From NCBI RefSeq assembly GCF_029590555.1, contig NZ_CP081002.1, positions 926,501-990,500 on the forward strand: a DNA stretch of 64,000 nt, read 5' to 3'. Of the stretch, positions 1 through 8,435 are shown piece after piece. The DNA is from Sphingobium sp. V4. GTDB lineage: Bacteria > Pseudomonadota > Alphaproteobacteria > Sphingomonadales > Sphingomonadaceae. Numbering within the stretch: position 1 is the first letter of the stretch; each line of letters opens with the position of its first letter. The notes beneath the pieces were generated by a model. It saw only the letters and a list, made by a program, of their open reading frames with translations, made no database searches and was not told the DNA's origin. A program made the translations under genes and the position numbers.

Positions 1-576
1 ATCGACCTCTCAGCTTACCATATCAACTGGAAGGACATCCAGGTCACTACCGCCGCAGGCGGGGTTTCAGTGATCGCTAACGCCGGCGGTGCCAAGATAA
101 CCGGCGGCGAACTTACATTGACCGCCCGTCCCTCACCGCAATTCACGGTCGCGGGCGCATTCGCATACCAGCATGCCAGGTTGTCCGAGGACAGCGTGGA
201 CCTTGGCGCTGTCAAAGGGGATCGCCTCCCCAATGTCCCCCGCTACACGGCGACGCTCAATGCCGACTACCGGGCTCCGGCAGGTATGAAGCTTCGTCCA
301 CGCCTCGGATCCACCCTGCGTTTTGTTTCTGATCGGTCCGCGTCGTTCGACGGGAATCTGGGTGTGCCCCAGTATGAGCTTCCCGACTATGTGGCGATCG
401 ATCTGCGCGCCGGGTTGGACGTCGGACGCTTCGAGGTTCAGCTTTTCGCGCGCAATATAACAGATGAGCGTGCCCAGCTGTCAGCAGCGACCGTCCTGTC
501 GTCCGCCGGCGGTCCCGCGCAGGTGACCATGATGCAACCCAGGACGATAGGCATCAGCCTCAACTCCCATTTCTGA
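1..576 (+). CDS. TonB-dependent receptor, C-terminal part (cut by window start)
   Basis: Frame 1 is open from the first base and ends at 576, so the gene starts outside the window and only the last ~191 residues are visible. They look like the distal beta-barrel of a TonB-dependent outer-membrane receptor: alternating amphipathic strands, the pattern NADYRAPAGMKLRPRLGS, a penultimate strand with NITDERAQLSA and a terminal aromatic residue (NSHF) as in barrel proteins recognised by the Bam machinery. The next gene follows after 50 bases and the three genes after that are translationally coupled, so the receptor probably imports the substrate processed by them. Substrate identity cannot be read from this fragment. 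Confidence 0.85.
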   Translation: MDLSAYHINWKDIQVTTAAGGVSVIANAGGAKITGGELTLTARPSPQFTVAGAFAYQHARLSEDSVDLGAVKGDRLPNVPRYTATLNADYRAPAGMKLRPRLGSTLRFVSDRSASFDGNLGVPQYELPDYVAIDLRAGLDVGRFEVQLFARNITDERAQLSAATVLSSAGGPAQVTMMQPRTIGISLNSHF

Positions 577-626
577 GCACTCCAAGCTTCAGGAGAAATC
601 CCATTCCGCACTCTGCACATATCGAT

Positions 627-2168
627 GTGGCAGCGCTCGATGCGCTGTTCGCACCCTTCGATCGCACCGATGCGCCCGGTTTCGCGGTTGGCGTCGCTCT
701 AGGCGGCAAACCAGGGTATCGACGCGGCTTTGGCATGGCGAGCATTGAACTGCCCGTGGCGCTCTCTCCATCCATTCGCATGCGCATAGGATCCACCAGC
801 AAGCATTTCTGCGTTCTGGCGGCCATGCTTCTTTGCGAAGAAGGCAAGCTCGACCTGGATGCGTCCCCTCGAACCTATCTTCCGGAACTCCCGGAATGGG
901 CCGCGCCAATGACTGTTCGCCAGCTGATGGCGCACACCAGCGGGATGCGCGACAGTCTGGATTTGCTCCTGCAATCTGCCGGGCCCGGCATTGCCGTCTC
1001 CGGCGACTTTCAGCTCAAGCTGCTCGCCGGGCTCGATAGCGTCAATGCGCCTGCCGGTCATATCTGGAACTATAACAACGGCGGGTACGTGCTGCTCACC
1101 GAGATCATCGAGCGTTTGAGCGGCCAAGGTTTCGCCGATTTCCTGCAGGCGCGCATCCTTCAGCCGCTTGGCATGCACGACACCCTCCTGCGCCCGCTCG
1201 ACACAGCACTCTTGCCCAATAGCGCAACTCTGCACCTTCCGCGCCCTGATGGGGGCTGGAGCCGGGGGGTGTTCGGCGCCCCGATCGGCGGCGAAGGGGG
1301 CATCGTTTCGACCGTCGATGACATGCTGCGGTGGCTCAATCATATGAGCGACCCGATCGTGGGCACCCAAGAGACCTGGCAGGAGATGCGCACCCCGTTG
1401 ACGACGCATGGTTATGGACTTGGCCTCAACATGACCGCGCATCGTGGGCTGGCGACGGTGCATCATGCCGGCGGGGTCATTGGTGGTTCGAGCCAGATGC
1501 TCAAGGTCCTTGAGCATGATCTCGACATCATCATCATGACGAACGGCCGCAGCGCACTCGACCTTTATGGTCTGGTCGACGCCATCATCGACCGGTGTAT
1601 TCCCGACCTTCCTCCGCTCGAAGAAGATGTGGGGGGCCAAGTGCACGACGGCACGTTCTATTCATCGGCGACGGGGCAAGTCTATTCACTGGTCGGTATC
1701 GGTGATCAGCAGGCCATTTCGGTTGCAGGCATGACGCTTCCTGCCAAGCGCCTTGCGGATGGGACGATGAGTATCGCAATACTTCCCAGCGACCTGCGCC
1801 TGCGGCTCGTCGATGACGGCGGCGCTCCGGGACTTGAGGCCGTGGAATTCGGACATACGGATCGCTTGAGCCTGGTCCATGCTTCCGCAGCAGGCGACCC
1901 TTCAGCTTTGCAAGGAATTTTCGTTGCACGGTCGGCGGGATTGTCGGCCAACATCTATGAGGACGACCAATCGTCCTGGCGGGTCGATCTCAGAGGACCG
2001 GCGGGGGGAACACATTATCATTTGCACCCGCTTGGCCCCAAACTTTGGAAGATCACTCCGCCTGAGCCCGGATCAACCGGGGGGACGCTGGAGATCGTCG
2101 AGGATGGCTTCCTTCTGACCACCGGACGCACGGTTCGGCTGCACTTTGCTCGACAGGACCTTTCATGA
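627..2168 (+). CDS. Serine hydrolase, class C beta-lactamase / D-aminopeptidase family
   Basis: A 513-residue protein with the three signatures of penicillin-recognising serine hydrolases: S-x-x-K (STSK, residues 56-59, nucleophile Ser56), Y-x-N (YNN, 149-151) and an H-x-G element (HAG, about 280-282). The first ~330 residues are the catalytic domain. The C-terminal ~180 residues resemble the beta-barrel extensions of D-aminopeptidase-like members. No signal peptide is obvious. The start given is a GTG at 627, but the good ribosome site AGGAG (591-595) sits 7 nt before an in-frame ATT at 603, so initiation at 603 is possible. The stop overlaps the next gene by ATGA. With the epimerase downstream, a role in cleaving D-residue-containing or modified peptides is inferred, not shown. 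Confidence 0.85.
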   Translation: MAALDALFAPFDRTDAPGFAVGVALGGKPGYRRGFGMASIELPVALSPSIRMRIGSTSKHFCVLAAMLLCEEGKLDLDASPRTYLPELPEWAAPMTVRQLMAHTSGMRDSLDLLLQSAGPGIAVSGDFQLKLLAGLDSVNAPAGHIWNYNNGGYVLLTEIIERLSGQGFADFLQARILQPLGMHDTLLRPLDTALLPNSATLHLPRPDGGWSRGVFGAPIGGEGGIVSTVDDMLRWLNHMSDPIVGTQETWQEMRTPLTTHGYGLGLNMTAHRGLATVHHAGGVIGGSSQMLKVLEHDLDIIIMTNGRSALDLYGLVDAIIDRCIPDLPPLEEDVGGQVHDGTFYSSATGQVYSLVGIGDQQAISVAGMTLPAKRLADGTMSIAILPSDLRLRLVDDGGAPGLEAVEFGHTDRLSLVHASAAGDPSALQGIFVARSAGLSANIYEDDQSSWRVDLRGPAGGTHYHLHPLGPKLWKITPPEPGSTGGTLEIVEDGFLLTTGRTVRLHFARQDLS

Positions 2169-3475
2169 CGAACAGTCCCGCCGCGTCATACCCGCCACAC
2201 AGGGCGGCTCGCCTGGCCATCGTGGTTCTCAGCGTCCTTGGCTTTTTCCTTTCCATGGACGTGACACTCACCACCTTGCTCATCGAGCCGATGAAGCATG
2301 ATATGGCGCTTACAGATGTCGAGATCGGGCTGCTTCAGGGCACCGCATTCGGCTTGGCGTTTGGGTTGGCTTCGCTCCCCCTCGGCCGTGCGATCGATCG
2401 GGCCAATCGGGTTACCCTGCTCAAGCTGGGCCTCATCATCTGGATGGTCTCGATGGGGGCGACGGCGCTGGCTGGCTCGGTTACCACACTGATGTTAAGC
2501 CGGATTGCCCTGGGGTTTGTGTATGCCCTGCTGATCCCTTCCGCCCTGTCCATCATTTCGGACCTTTATCCCCCTGAGCGGCGCTCGGTGGCAACAAGCC
2601 TCTTTGCGGTAGGTCAAGCAAGCGGGCAGGCATTCGGCATATTGGCGGGTGGCCTGATCTTTGATGCGCTCACCCAGTTGCACGCCGGAAGACCCGATTT
2701 GATGGGAGGCCTGGTGCCTTGGAGAACCCTTTATCTTGCGGCCGCCGCACTTGCTCTCCCGCTTCTTCTGGGAACAGGCCTTATCTCCGAACCAGCACGG
2801 CAGGAGCAGGAGCAGCGCAGCAGAAATTTGAAGACGGCCCTGTTGGAACTGTGGCAGCACCGATCATTCCTGGGGCCTTTGCTGGCCGCGATGCTGTTCA
2901 GCACGATGACCTTCCAGGCGGCTGCAGTCTGGGCGACCCCGGTCCTGATCCGGAGCTATCATCAGACTCCCGGCCAGTTCGCAGGCTGGTTGAGCGCGGT
3001 GACTTTCGCCGGCGGCATTGTGGGAGCATTGCTAGGCGGACAGCTCGCAGAATTTGGGCGTAGGCGTGCTGGTCGCGCCGGCGTGCTTCTGCCGGCGATC
3101 GCTGCGGCCATTCTCACAGCGCCCTTGTCTCTCTTCGGTGTTGCCCCGACCATCGTCACTTTTGGGATCCTTCTGGCCGGCAGCATGCTGGTGGGAGCAT
3201 TCAATGCCACCGTCGGTGTGATCGCGATCACCTTGAACGTGCCTAATGAAATTCGTGGCCTTGCCCTGGGCGCCAACGTCTTCGTTTCGGCGGTGTTCGG
3301 CGCAGCAACCGCGCCCACCGCAATTGCCTTGCTCAGCTCCGCGCTAGGCGGCGAAGCCAAACTAGGTCTCGCAATCGCGGGCATCTGTGTTCCTGGAGCC
3401 ATCCTGAGCGCGCTGTTCTTTGGGATCGCCATGCGCGGCGCCAAGCTTGGCGGGACTGTAGCGGTGACGGCATGA
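2165..3475 (+). CDS. MFS transporter
   Basis: A 436-residue polytopic membrane protein with about 12 hydrophobic segments and a typical loop 2-3 motif (GRAIDRANRVTLLKLG, variant of G-x-x-x-D-R-x-G-R). It is an inner-membrane major facilitator superfamily transporter. It starts on ATGA overlapping the serine hydrolase and its own stop overlaps the epimerase start, so the three are one operon. Its most likely role here is to carry the di- or oligopeptide (or a released amino acid) across the inner membrane after uptake by the upstream TonB-dependent receptor. The substrate is inferred from context only. Confidence 0.88.
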   Translation: MTNSPAASYPPHRAARLAIVVLSVLGFFLSMDVTLTTLLIEPMKHDMALTDVEIGLLQGTAFGLAFGLASLPLGRAIDRANRVTLLKLGLIIWMVSMGATALAGSVTTLMLSRIALGFVYALLIPSALSIISDLYPPERRSVATSLFAVGQASGQAFGILAGGLIFDALTQLHAGRPDLMGGLVPWRTLYLAAAALALPLLLGTGLISEPARQEQEQRSRNLKTALLELWQHRSFLGPLLAAMLFSTMTFQAAAVWATPVLIRSYHQTPGQFAGWLSAVTFAGGIVGALLGGQLAEFGRRRAGRAGVLLPAIAAAILTAPLSLFGVAPTIVTFGILLAGSMLVGAFNATVGVIAITLNVPNEIRGLALGANVFVSAVFGAATAPTAIALLSSALGGEAKLGLAIAGICVPGAILSALFFGIAMRGAKLGGTVAVTA

Positions 3476-4470
3476 AGCCCCTGACGTTCACATATTCCGT
3501 TGATCCCATGCCGTTCAAAAAGCCGCTGCGGATCGCCGGGCACATATTCGAAGGCATCCCGGCAGTCCGCCTGCAGCTGACCGACGGGGTGGCTGTTGGC
3601 AGGGGCGAGGCCAGCGGTGTCTATTACACCGGGGACACGGTAGAGAATATCTGCGCCCAGCTTGAGCAGGCAAGACCTCTGTTAAGTGACGGGATCGACC
3701 GCGCTTCATTGCGCGCGCACCTTCCTGCCGGCGGCGCGCGAAATGCCCTGGATGCCGCTTTGTGGGACATCGAGGCTGCAACGTCAGGGATAACGGCATG
3801 GAGGCGGGCGGGGTTGAGAGACATCCAGTCCCTTCTCACGACCTTTACGCTGTCGGCCGATGACCCCGCCCATATGCTGGAGCAACTCGATTCCTATGCC
3901 GATGCGCGGGCTATCAAGCTCAAGCTCGACGGTAATCTCCAGGCTGATTCCGAAAGGATCAGGCTGGTGCATAACCGCCGTCCGGATGCCTGGTTCATGG
4001 TCGATGCAAACCAGGGCTATAGCGTAGACCGCTTATCCGATCTCGCGCCGGTTCTACACGAGGCCAAAGTGAAACTGGTAGAGCAGCCGGTCCCGCGCGG
4101 GAAGGAAGCGGGGCTGGAGTTTATCCGCCTTGGGATCCCCCTTGCAGCCGACGAGAGCCTGCTGGATATCCAGGAGGTCGATCAACTGGTGGGACGCTTC
4201 CAGGTGGCGAATATCAAGCTGGACAAATGTGGCGGTCTCACCGAGGCGCTCGAGCTTCGGGAACGCGCCCGCGTTCTTGGGCTTCGCACGATGGTCGGAA
4301 ACATGGCGGGATCGAGCCTCGCGGCTGCCCCGGCTTACATTCTCGGGCAATATTGCGACTTTGTCGATTTGGATGGACCCAGCTTCATCCGATCGGACCT
4401 TACCCCGTCGGTTCGCTATCGCGACGGGCGGATCGAGCTTCCCCTTAGCCTTTGGGGCAGTGCAAGCTAG
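3472..4470 (+). CDS. Dipeptide epimerase-like enolase-superfamily enzyme
   Basis: A 332-residue protein of the enolase superfamily, MLE subgroup. The visible catalytic set is the K-x-K pair (KLK, residues 149-151), metal ligands D178 (VDAN), E204 (VEQP) and D227 (ADES), and the second-face lysine region NIKLDKCGG (247-255). This layout is the one used by L-Ala-D/L-Glu epimerases and related dipeptide epimerases, which racemise the C-terminal residue of a dipeptide. It is the last gene of the ATGA-linked operon beginning with the serine hydrolase. Specificity cannot be set from sequence alone; dipeptide or N-acyl amino acid racemase activity are alternatives. Confidence 0.85.
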   Translation: MKPLTFTYSVDPMPFKKPLRIAGHIFEGIPAVRLQLTDGVAVGRGEASGVYYTGDTVENICAQLEQARPLLSDGIDRASLRAHLPAGGARNALDAALWDIEAATSGITAWRRAGLRDIQSLLTTFTLSADDPAHMLEQLDSYADARAIKLKLDGNLQADSERIRLVHNRRPDAWFMVDANQGYSVDRLSDLAPVLHEAKVKLVEQPVPRGKEAGLEFIRLGIPLAADESLLDIQEVDQLVGRFQVANIKLDKCGGLTEALELRERARVLGLRTMVGNMAGSSLAAAPAYILGQYCDFVDLDGPSFIRSDLTPSVRYRDGRIELPLSLWGSAS

Positions 4471-4536
4471 AATACGTCCGATCAGCAGACCGTTTTCTAC
4501 TTCCTTTCCTTTCACTCAGGACGATGATTAGAGATT

Positions 4537-5064
4537 GTGGAACAACACCCCGGTATCACGACAGACCGTCTCCTTTTGCGCCCGCACAATGTCGGCGATC
4601 TCGATGAGCAGTTTAGCCTGTACCGGGACCCTCTCGTCGGAGAATTCATTCGCGGTCTTCCCGCATCTCGGGAAGATGCGTGGCATCGGCTTCAACGCTA
4701 CGCAGGCCACTGGAGCCTTTTGGGGTATGGCATGTTTGCCGTCTTCGAACGCGGCAGCGGCTCGATGATCGGCGAGGTTGGGCTGGCCGATTTCCAGAGA
4801 GGTTTGGGGGCCGATTTTGACGTAAGCCCTGAGGCGGCTTGGTTGTTTGCTGGGAAGGCCCAGGGTCTCGGATATGGACGTGAGGCAATGCGCGCTCTGT
4901 TCAACTGGTTCGACACTGTCCGACCGGAAGGGCGAACTGTATGCATCATCGACGCAGGAAATTCGGCTTCGATAAGGTTGGCGGCATGCTTCAACTTTCA
5001 AGGGTATGAGTGCGCTAAGTATCGCGGAGCCATCGTTACGAAGTACCAGCGGTTCAAGCGCTAA
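4537..5064 (+). CDS. GNAT family N-acetyltransferase (RimJ/RimL type)
   Basis: A 175-residue protein opening with the RimJ-type strand TDRLLLRPHNVGDLDE and ending in a typical acetyl-CoA-binding fold. The central region contains GEVGLADFQRGLG and the coenzyme loop area GKAQGLGYGREAMRALF, close to the Q/R-x-x-G-x-G/A pattern, then a conserved IDAGNSASIRLAACFNF stretch in which an Asn precedes a helix, as in the family. The start is GTG at 4537; an ATG at 4524 is out of frame. It transfers acetyl groups to an amine, probably a protein N-terminus or small molecule. Transcribed in the same direction as the upstream operon but 66 nt away and probably independent. Confidence 0.85.
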   Translation: MEQHPGITTDRLLLRPHNVGDLDEQFSLYRDPLVGEFIRGLPASREDAWHRLQRYAGHWSLLGYGMFAVFERGSGSMIGEVGLADFQRGLGADFDVSPEAAWLFAGKAQGLGYGREAMRALFNWFDTVRPEGRTVCIIDAGNSASIRLAACFNFQGYECAKYRGAIVTKYQRFKR

Positions 5065-5368
5065 TTGCATCGCCACCTTGTTGCTCGTTCGCTTGGATTG
5101 GGAGAGGTTCGATCTTCGGAATTTATCAAGATGACTGCGGAGCATCTTGATTGAGGCTGGGAATTCTCTATTGTCAGCAGCTACTACCGATAATTTGACG
5201 GGCGGCTTGCCAACAGCTTGACGCATTGAATAGCGCCGAGCCCAGCTAATCACAGGTCTTCCGGCTTTTAGAAATTCATCTAACGGTGGGTTTGGTACTG
5301 TTGGCTACTTAAATGGCGGGTTTCGAGGTGAGCAGACATTCGCGTTGCCACCTCTAAACGACTGGGTC
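5065..5368. other. Intergenic stretch before the first IS91-like element
   Basis: No convincing gene. Around 5300-5345 the sequence contains an AGCAGACATTCGCG segment resembling the tail of the dispersed repeat seen at 39731-39790, so it may be part of the repeat landscape into which the IS element was placed. Confidence 0.4.
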
Positions 5369-5664
5369 TGTGAAGGGTTTCGGGCGCTTGCGTACGAAAG
5401 CCTCCAGTGCAGGAACCCGCGGGCCCCATGCGCTGGTCTATGGGTAAAGCGGCTTAGGGGTGGTTTGGACGGGTAAGCGATGCCGATCCGGAAGTGTTGG
5501 TTCTGGCCGGATCAACGTGACTTTGTGCGGCGTCAGAGTGCCGACGGTGGCGGTTTTGCTGGTCGGTGTGCCCTGCGCTGGGCTCGATTGCGGAATGGGC
5601 ATACACTGGGTCATCGGCCAGGCCGCCATGGGCGTGACCGTCGTGCAGTCTGAGCCATGCCGCA

Positions 5665-6858
5665 TCATGGCGCATTCCCCCGGATTGGCGATGCCGATGA
5701 TGGTGGCGCGCGGGGCTGGCACCAGCGGGCGAAGGCCTCGATGATGGTCATGTGCCCGCCGCAACATGGGCATGGTGGGCGATGGTCGGGAGGTTCGTCG
5801 GGTTCGGGCTCCTCGACCGGTACAGCAACGCCCAGCAGGCTGCGGGCCAGCGCCATGGTGTCGTTGTGGGTCGAACTGGCGAGCAGGCCGTAATGCCGGA
5901 TGCGGTGGAAGCCGCGCGGCAGAACGTGGATCAGGAAGCGGCGGACGAACTCGTCGGTCGCCAGCGTCATGACCTGCTGGCGTTCAGCAGCAGGGCGGCG
6001 ATAGTCCTTGTAGCGGAACGTCACGCCGGTCTCGTCGAAGCCGAGGAGCCGCCGGTTCGAGATGGCAACCCGGTGCGTGTAGCGCGAGAGATAGGCCAGT
6101 ACCGCCTGCGGCCCGGCGAAGGGCGGCTTGGCATAGACCACCCAGCGCTTCTTCCGGATCGGCGAGAGATGCCGCAGGAAGGCCTTGCGTATCTCGAGGC
6201 CAGCCAAGGTGCTGAAGAAGACCAGCTTGCCGGCATCGAACAATGCCAACAGGCGAGTGAGGAACAGACGGCGGAACAAGGCGCCAAGCACACGCACCGG
6301 CAGCAGGAATGCGGGGCGCGACGAGATCCAGCGCGTGCCGTCGCGCGCGATGCCACCGCCAGGCACGATCATGTGCACGTGCGGATGGTGGGTCAGTGCC
6401 GATCCCCAGGTGTGCAGCACGGCGGTGATGCCGATCCGCGCGCCAAGGTGCCTGGGATCGGCGGCGATGATCAGCATCGTGTCCGCGGCTGCGCGGAACA
6501 GCAGGTCATAGACCACCGCCTTGTTCTGGAAGGCGATGTCTGCGACCTCGTTAGGCAGGGTGAACACGACGTGGAAGTAGCCAACCGGCAACAGGTCGGC
6601 CTCGCGCGCGGCCAGCCAGGTGCGCGCGGCGGCGCCTTGGCACTTGGGGCAGTGCCGGTTGCGACACGAGTTGTAGGCGACCCGCCAGTGCCCGCAGTCG
6701 TCGCAGGCCTCGACGTGACCGCCCAGCGCGGCGGTGCGGCAGTTCTCGATGGCCGTCATGACCTTGAGCTGGCCGAGGCTGAGATGCCCGGCATGGGCCG
6801 CGCGATAGGCCGGCCCGCTGCTCCGGAAGATATCGGCGACCTCGAGTGAGGTGCGCAC
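5665..6858 (-). CDS. IS91-family HUH transposase, copy 1
   Basis: A 397-residue transposase. The N-terminus carries the cysteine-rich zinc-binding region of IS91 transposases (CDDCGHW, then CRNRHCPKC, about residues 52-75). The middle has the HUH metal-binding motif HHPHVHMIV and the catalytic tyrosine region AYLSRYTHRVAISN. The GTG start lies 4 nt beyond the integrase stop, so the two are translationally linked. The family moves by rolling-circle replication from one end. The protein is identical to that of copy 2 and shows no break, so the element is likely functional. Confidence 0.93.
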   Translation of the reverse strand: MRTSLEVADIFRSSGPAYRAAHAGHLSLGQLKVMTAIENCRTAALGGHVEACDDCGHWRVAYNSCRNRHCPKCQGAAARTWLAAREADLLPVGYFHVVFTLPNEVADIAFQNKAVVYDLLFRAAADTMLIIAADPRHLGARIGITAVLHTWGSALTHHPHVHMIVPGGGIARDGTRWISSRPAFLLPVRVLGALFRRLFLTRLLALFDAGKLVFFSTLAGLEIRKAFLRHLSPIRKKRWVVYAKPPFAGPQAVLAYLSRYTHRVAISNRRLLGFDETGVTFRYKDYRRPAAERQQVMTLATDEFVRRFLIHVLPRGFHRIRHYGLLASSTHNDTMALARSLLGVAVPVEEPEPDEPPDHRPPCPCCGGHMTIIEAFARWCQPRAPPSSASPIRGNAP

Positions 6859-6862
6859 CGGC

Positions 6863-7768
6863 TCAACCGGGAGGTGCCCTGCCTTCCATCACGGCCACGA
6901 TCTGGTCGAGCGGGCTGGCCACCGCCCGCATCGTCTTGCTCGAGACCTGGGTATAGATGCCGGTCGTGTTGATGTTCACGTGTCCCAGCAGCACCTGGAT
7001 GACCCGGATATCGACGCCTTGCTCGAGCAGGTGAGTGGCAAACGAGTGGCGCAATGTATGCGGGCTTACCCGCTTGTGGATCTCGGCGCGCTCGGCCGCT
7101 TCCTGCACGACGCGGTGCAACTGGCGAGCCGAGACCGGATCTGTGCCGCTGCGGCCGGGGAACAGCCAGCCATGAGGTAGCATCACTCCGCGCCGCTTGC
7201 CTTCGCGCCACCATTGACGGAGCAAGTCCAGCAGGTGCGGTGAGAGCATGGCGTTGCGGTCCTTGCGTCCCTTGCCCTGCTCGACGCGGATCATCATCCG
7301 GGTGCTGTCGATGTCATCGACCTTGAGGTGGGCAACCTCCGAAACCCGCAGGCCCGCGCCATAGGCCACGCTGAGGGCCGCCTTGTACTTGATGCCTGGC
7401 GCAGCCTCGAGCAGCCGCGCTGTCTCCTCGACGCTCAAAACCACCCGCAGTTTGGGTGTGAAGCGAACGACGACCAGCGCTAGGGCCATCTCCGGCCGCC
7501 TGAGGGTTATCCCGAAGAGGAACCGCAGTGCCGATACCGCGCCATTGATCGTAGCTGGACCAACGGCGCGCTCGTGCTGGTCAACCTGAAAACGCCGAAG
7601 GTCTTCCACCGTGGCCGTGTCCGGGGGGCGGCCGAGAAACGCGGCGAAGTTCCGGACATGTCGGATATAGTCATTCTGCGTGTGCGCCCCGAAGCCACGC
7701 ATCGTCATGTCCTGCAGCATCCGCTCACGCAGCGAATGGGTCGGGGCAGCGGTCGTGATAGCATCCAT
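6863..7768 (-). CDS. Tyrosine recombinase/integrase of the IS91-like element, copy 1
   Basis: A 301-residue XerC/D-like tyrosine recombinase. It has an N-terminal SAM-like core-binding domain (TQNDYIRHVRNFAAFLGR) and a C-terminal catalytic domain with AYGAGLRVSEVAHL (first catalytic Arg), HTLRHSFATHLLEQG (H-x-x-R) and the nucleophile region NTTGIYTQV. It is the first gene of the IS transcript and is followed directly by the HUH transposase. A subset of IS91-like elements in proteobacteria carries such a recombinase; its exact job (resolution of intermediates or target choice) is not established by the sequence. Confidence 0.93.
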   Translation of the reverse strand: MDAITTAAPTHSLRERMLQDMTMRGFGAHTQNDYIRHVRNFAAFLGRPPDTATVEDLRRFQVDQHERAVGPATINGAVSALRFLFGITLRRPEMALALVVVRFTPKLRVVLSVEETARLLEAAPGIKYKAALSVAYGAGLRVSEVAHLKVDDIDSTRMMIRVEQGKGRKDRNAMLSPHLLDLLRQWWREGKRRGVMLPHGWLFPGRSGTDPVSARQLHRVVQEAAERAEIHKRVSPHTLRHSFATHLLEQGVDIRVIQVLLGHVNINTTGIYTQVSSKTMRAVASPLDQIVAVMEGRAPPG

Positions 7769-7910
7769 GGTAAGTTCCTCTCCGTTGAAGGAACTCCACC
7801 GTCGGCGGGCGACGCCGCCCCACCGAAAGCCTCACCAATACTACGCTACGTCACCCCAAGCGACCCTCCCGCGGAGCGGGTTCGTGCTGTGGTCGCGACC
7901 TGCCGAGAAA

Positions 7911-7974
7911 GCGGACGGACCGCAGCTGGGCATCGAAATTTTCCAGCTAAACGGCAAGAATGGGTCGACATCGG
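7911..7974. repeat. Dispersed degenerate repeat, copy A
   Basis: Begins GCGGACGGACCGCAGCTGGG and includes CCAGCTAAACGGCAAGAATG followed by GGTCGACATCGG. It aligns with copies at 18411, 26661, 35815, 38072 and 43441. It starts 22 bp beyond the end of IS91-like copy 1. Confidence 0.6.
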
Positions 7975-8435
7975 TAGGCGGCAAGTGGGACATTCCCGAC
8001 GTTCCGGCGAAGCAATTCGAACGTCCAGCTTTGCCAGAACCCGACATCCGAGGGCTGGATCCCCTTGCTGTACTGAACGTGAGGCTCTGGCGTTGGAAGA
8101 CAGGCAGGTTTCTTGCAAAGAGACCGAGAAAAGTCGACGTTTGACACCGATCTGCTCAGTGTAAATGAGCCGTTCCGTTTGGCGCAGCCTCGCGCTAAAA
8201 CTCTGCGATCGCAACTAAACGGAAATCCCGGCGGCGCTCGCTACCCAGGCCAAGGCGCATTCTGGATTCCCACAGAACGAAGCGGTCTGGGACGTATTTA
8301 TGCGTTGATCACGTTTCTGGGATCTAACCGGCTGCCGGGGGCACCTCAAAGTTCAAAAGCCGTCTTAGGCAGATGGACAATTTCCTTCGCGGGTGATCGA
8401 TTCATCTATTCTGAATAAACCTGCGGAGACTCAAA
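7975..8435. other. Non-coding stretch upstream of the DUF4365 gene
   Basis: No gene recognised. The last 100 bp are AT-richer than the surroundings and should hold the promoter of the 8436 gene. A TTGACA hexamer occurs at 8141-8146 but without a well-spaced -10 box. Confidence 0.4.

Larger units (their letters stand above)
5369..7888 (-). mobile_element. IS91-like element with tyrosine recombinase, copy 1
   Basis: This 2520-bp block recurs at 15865-18384 with a constant offset of 10496. The repeat begins at TGTGAAGGG (5369/15865; the preceding bases differ, C versus G) and ends at TTCGTGCT (7888/18384; the next bases are G and C). All encoded products and their antisense frames match between copies, so the two look identical. 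Each carries an integrase and a transposase read on the minus strand. No terminal inverted repeats or target duplication are visible, as expected for HUH (IS91-type) rolling-circle elements. By analogy the oriIS end would be on the low-coordinate side, downstream of the transposase gene. Confidence 0.9.

Noticed and set aside
699..1646. 315-codon minus-strand frame over the serine hydrolase gene
   Set aside because: No domain, and it overlaps a gene with complete catalytic motifs.
5752..6849. Long plus-strand open frame (365 codons) across the IS91 transposase
   Set aside because: It is the antisense of the HUH transposase gene, repeated in both copies; the GC-rich coding strand keeps the opposite frame open.
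5365..7892. GAAC/CAAG tetranucleotide target at the IS91-like ends
   Set aside because: The bases next to the shared ends (GGTC and ATTG on the left) do not match the classical IS91 target in either copy, so no target claim is made.
8141..8166. Sigma-70 promoter TTGACA/TGTAAA upstream of the DUF4365 gene
   Set aside because: Only 13 nt separate the boxes and the site is 270 bp from the start codon.
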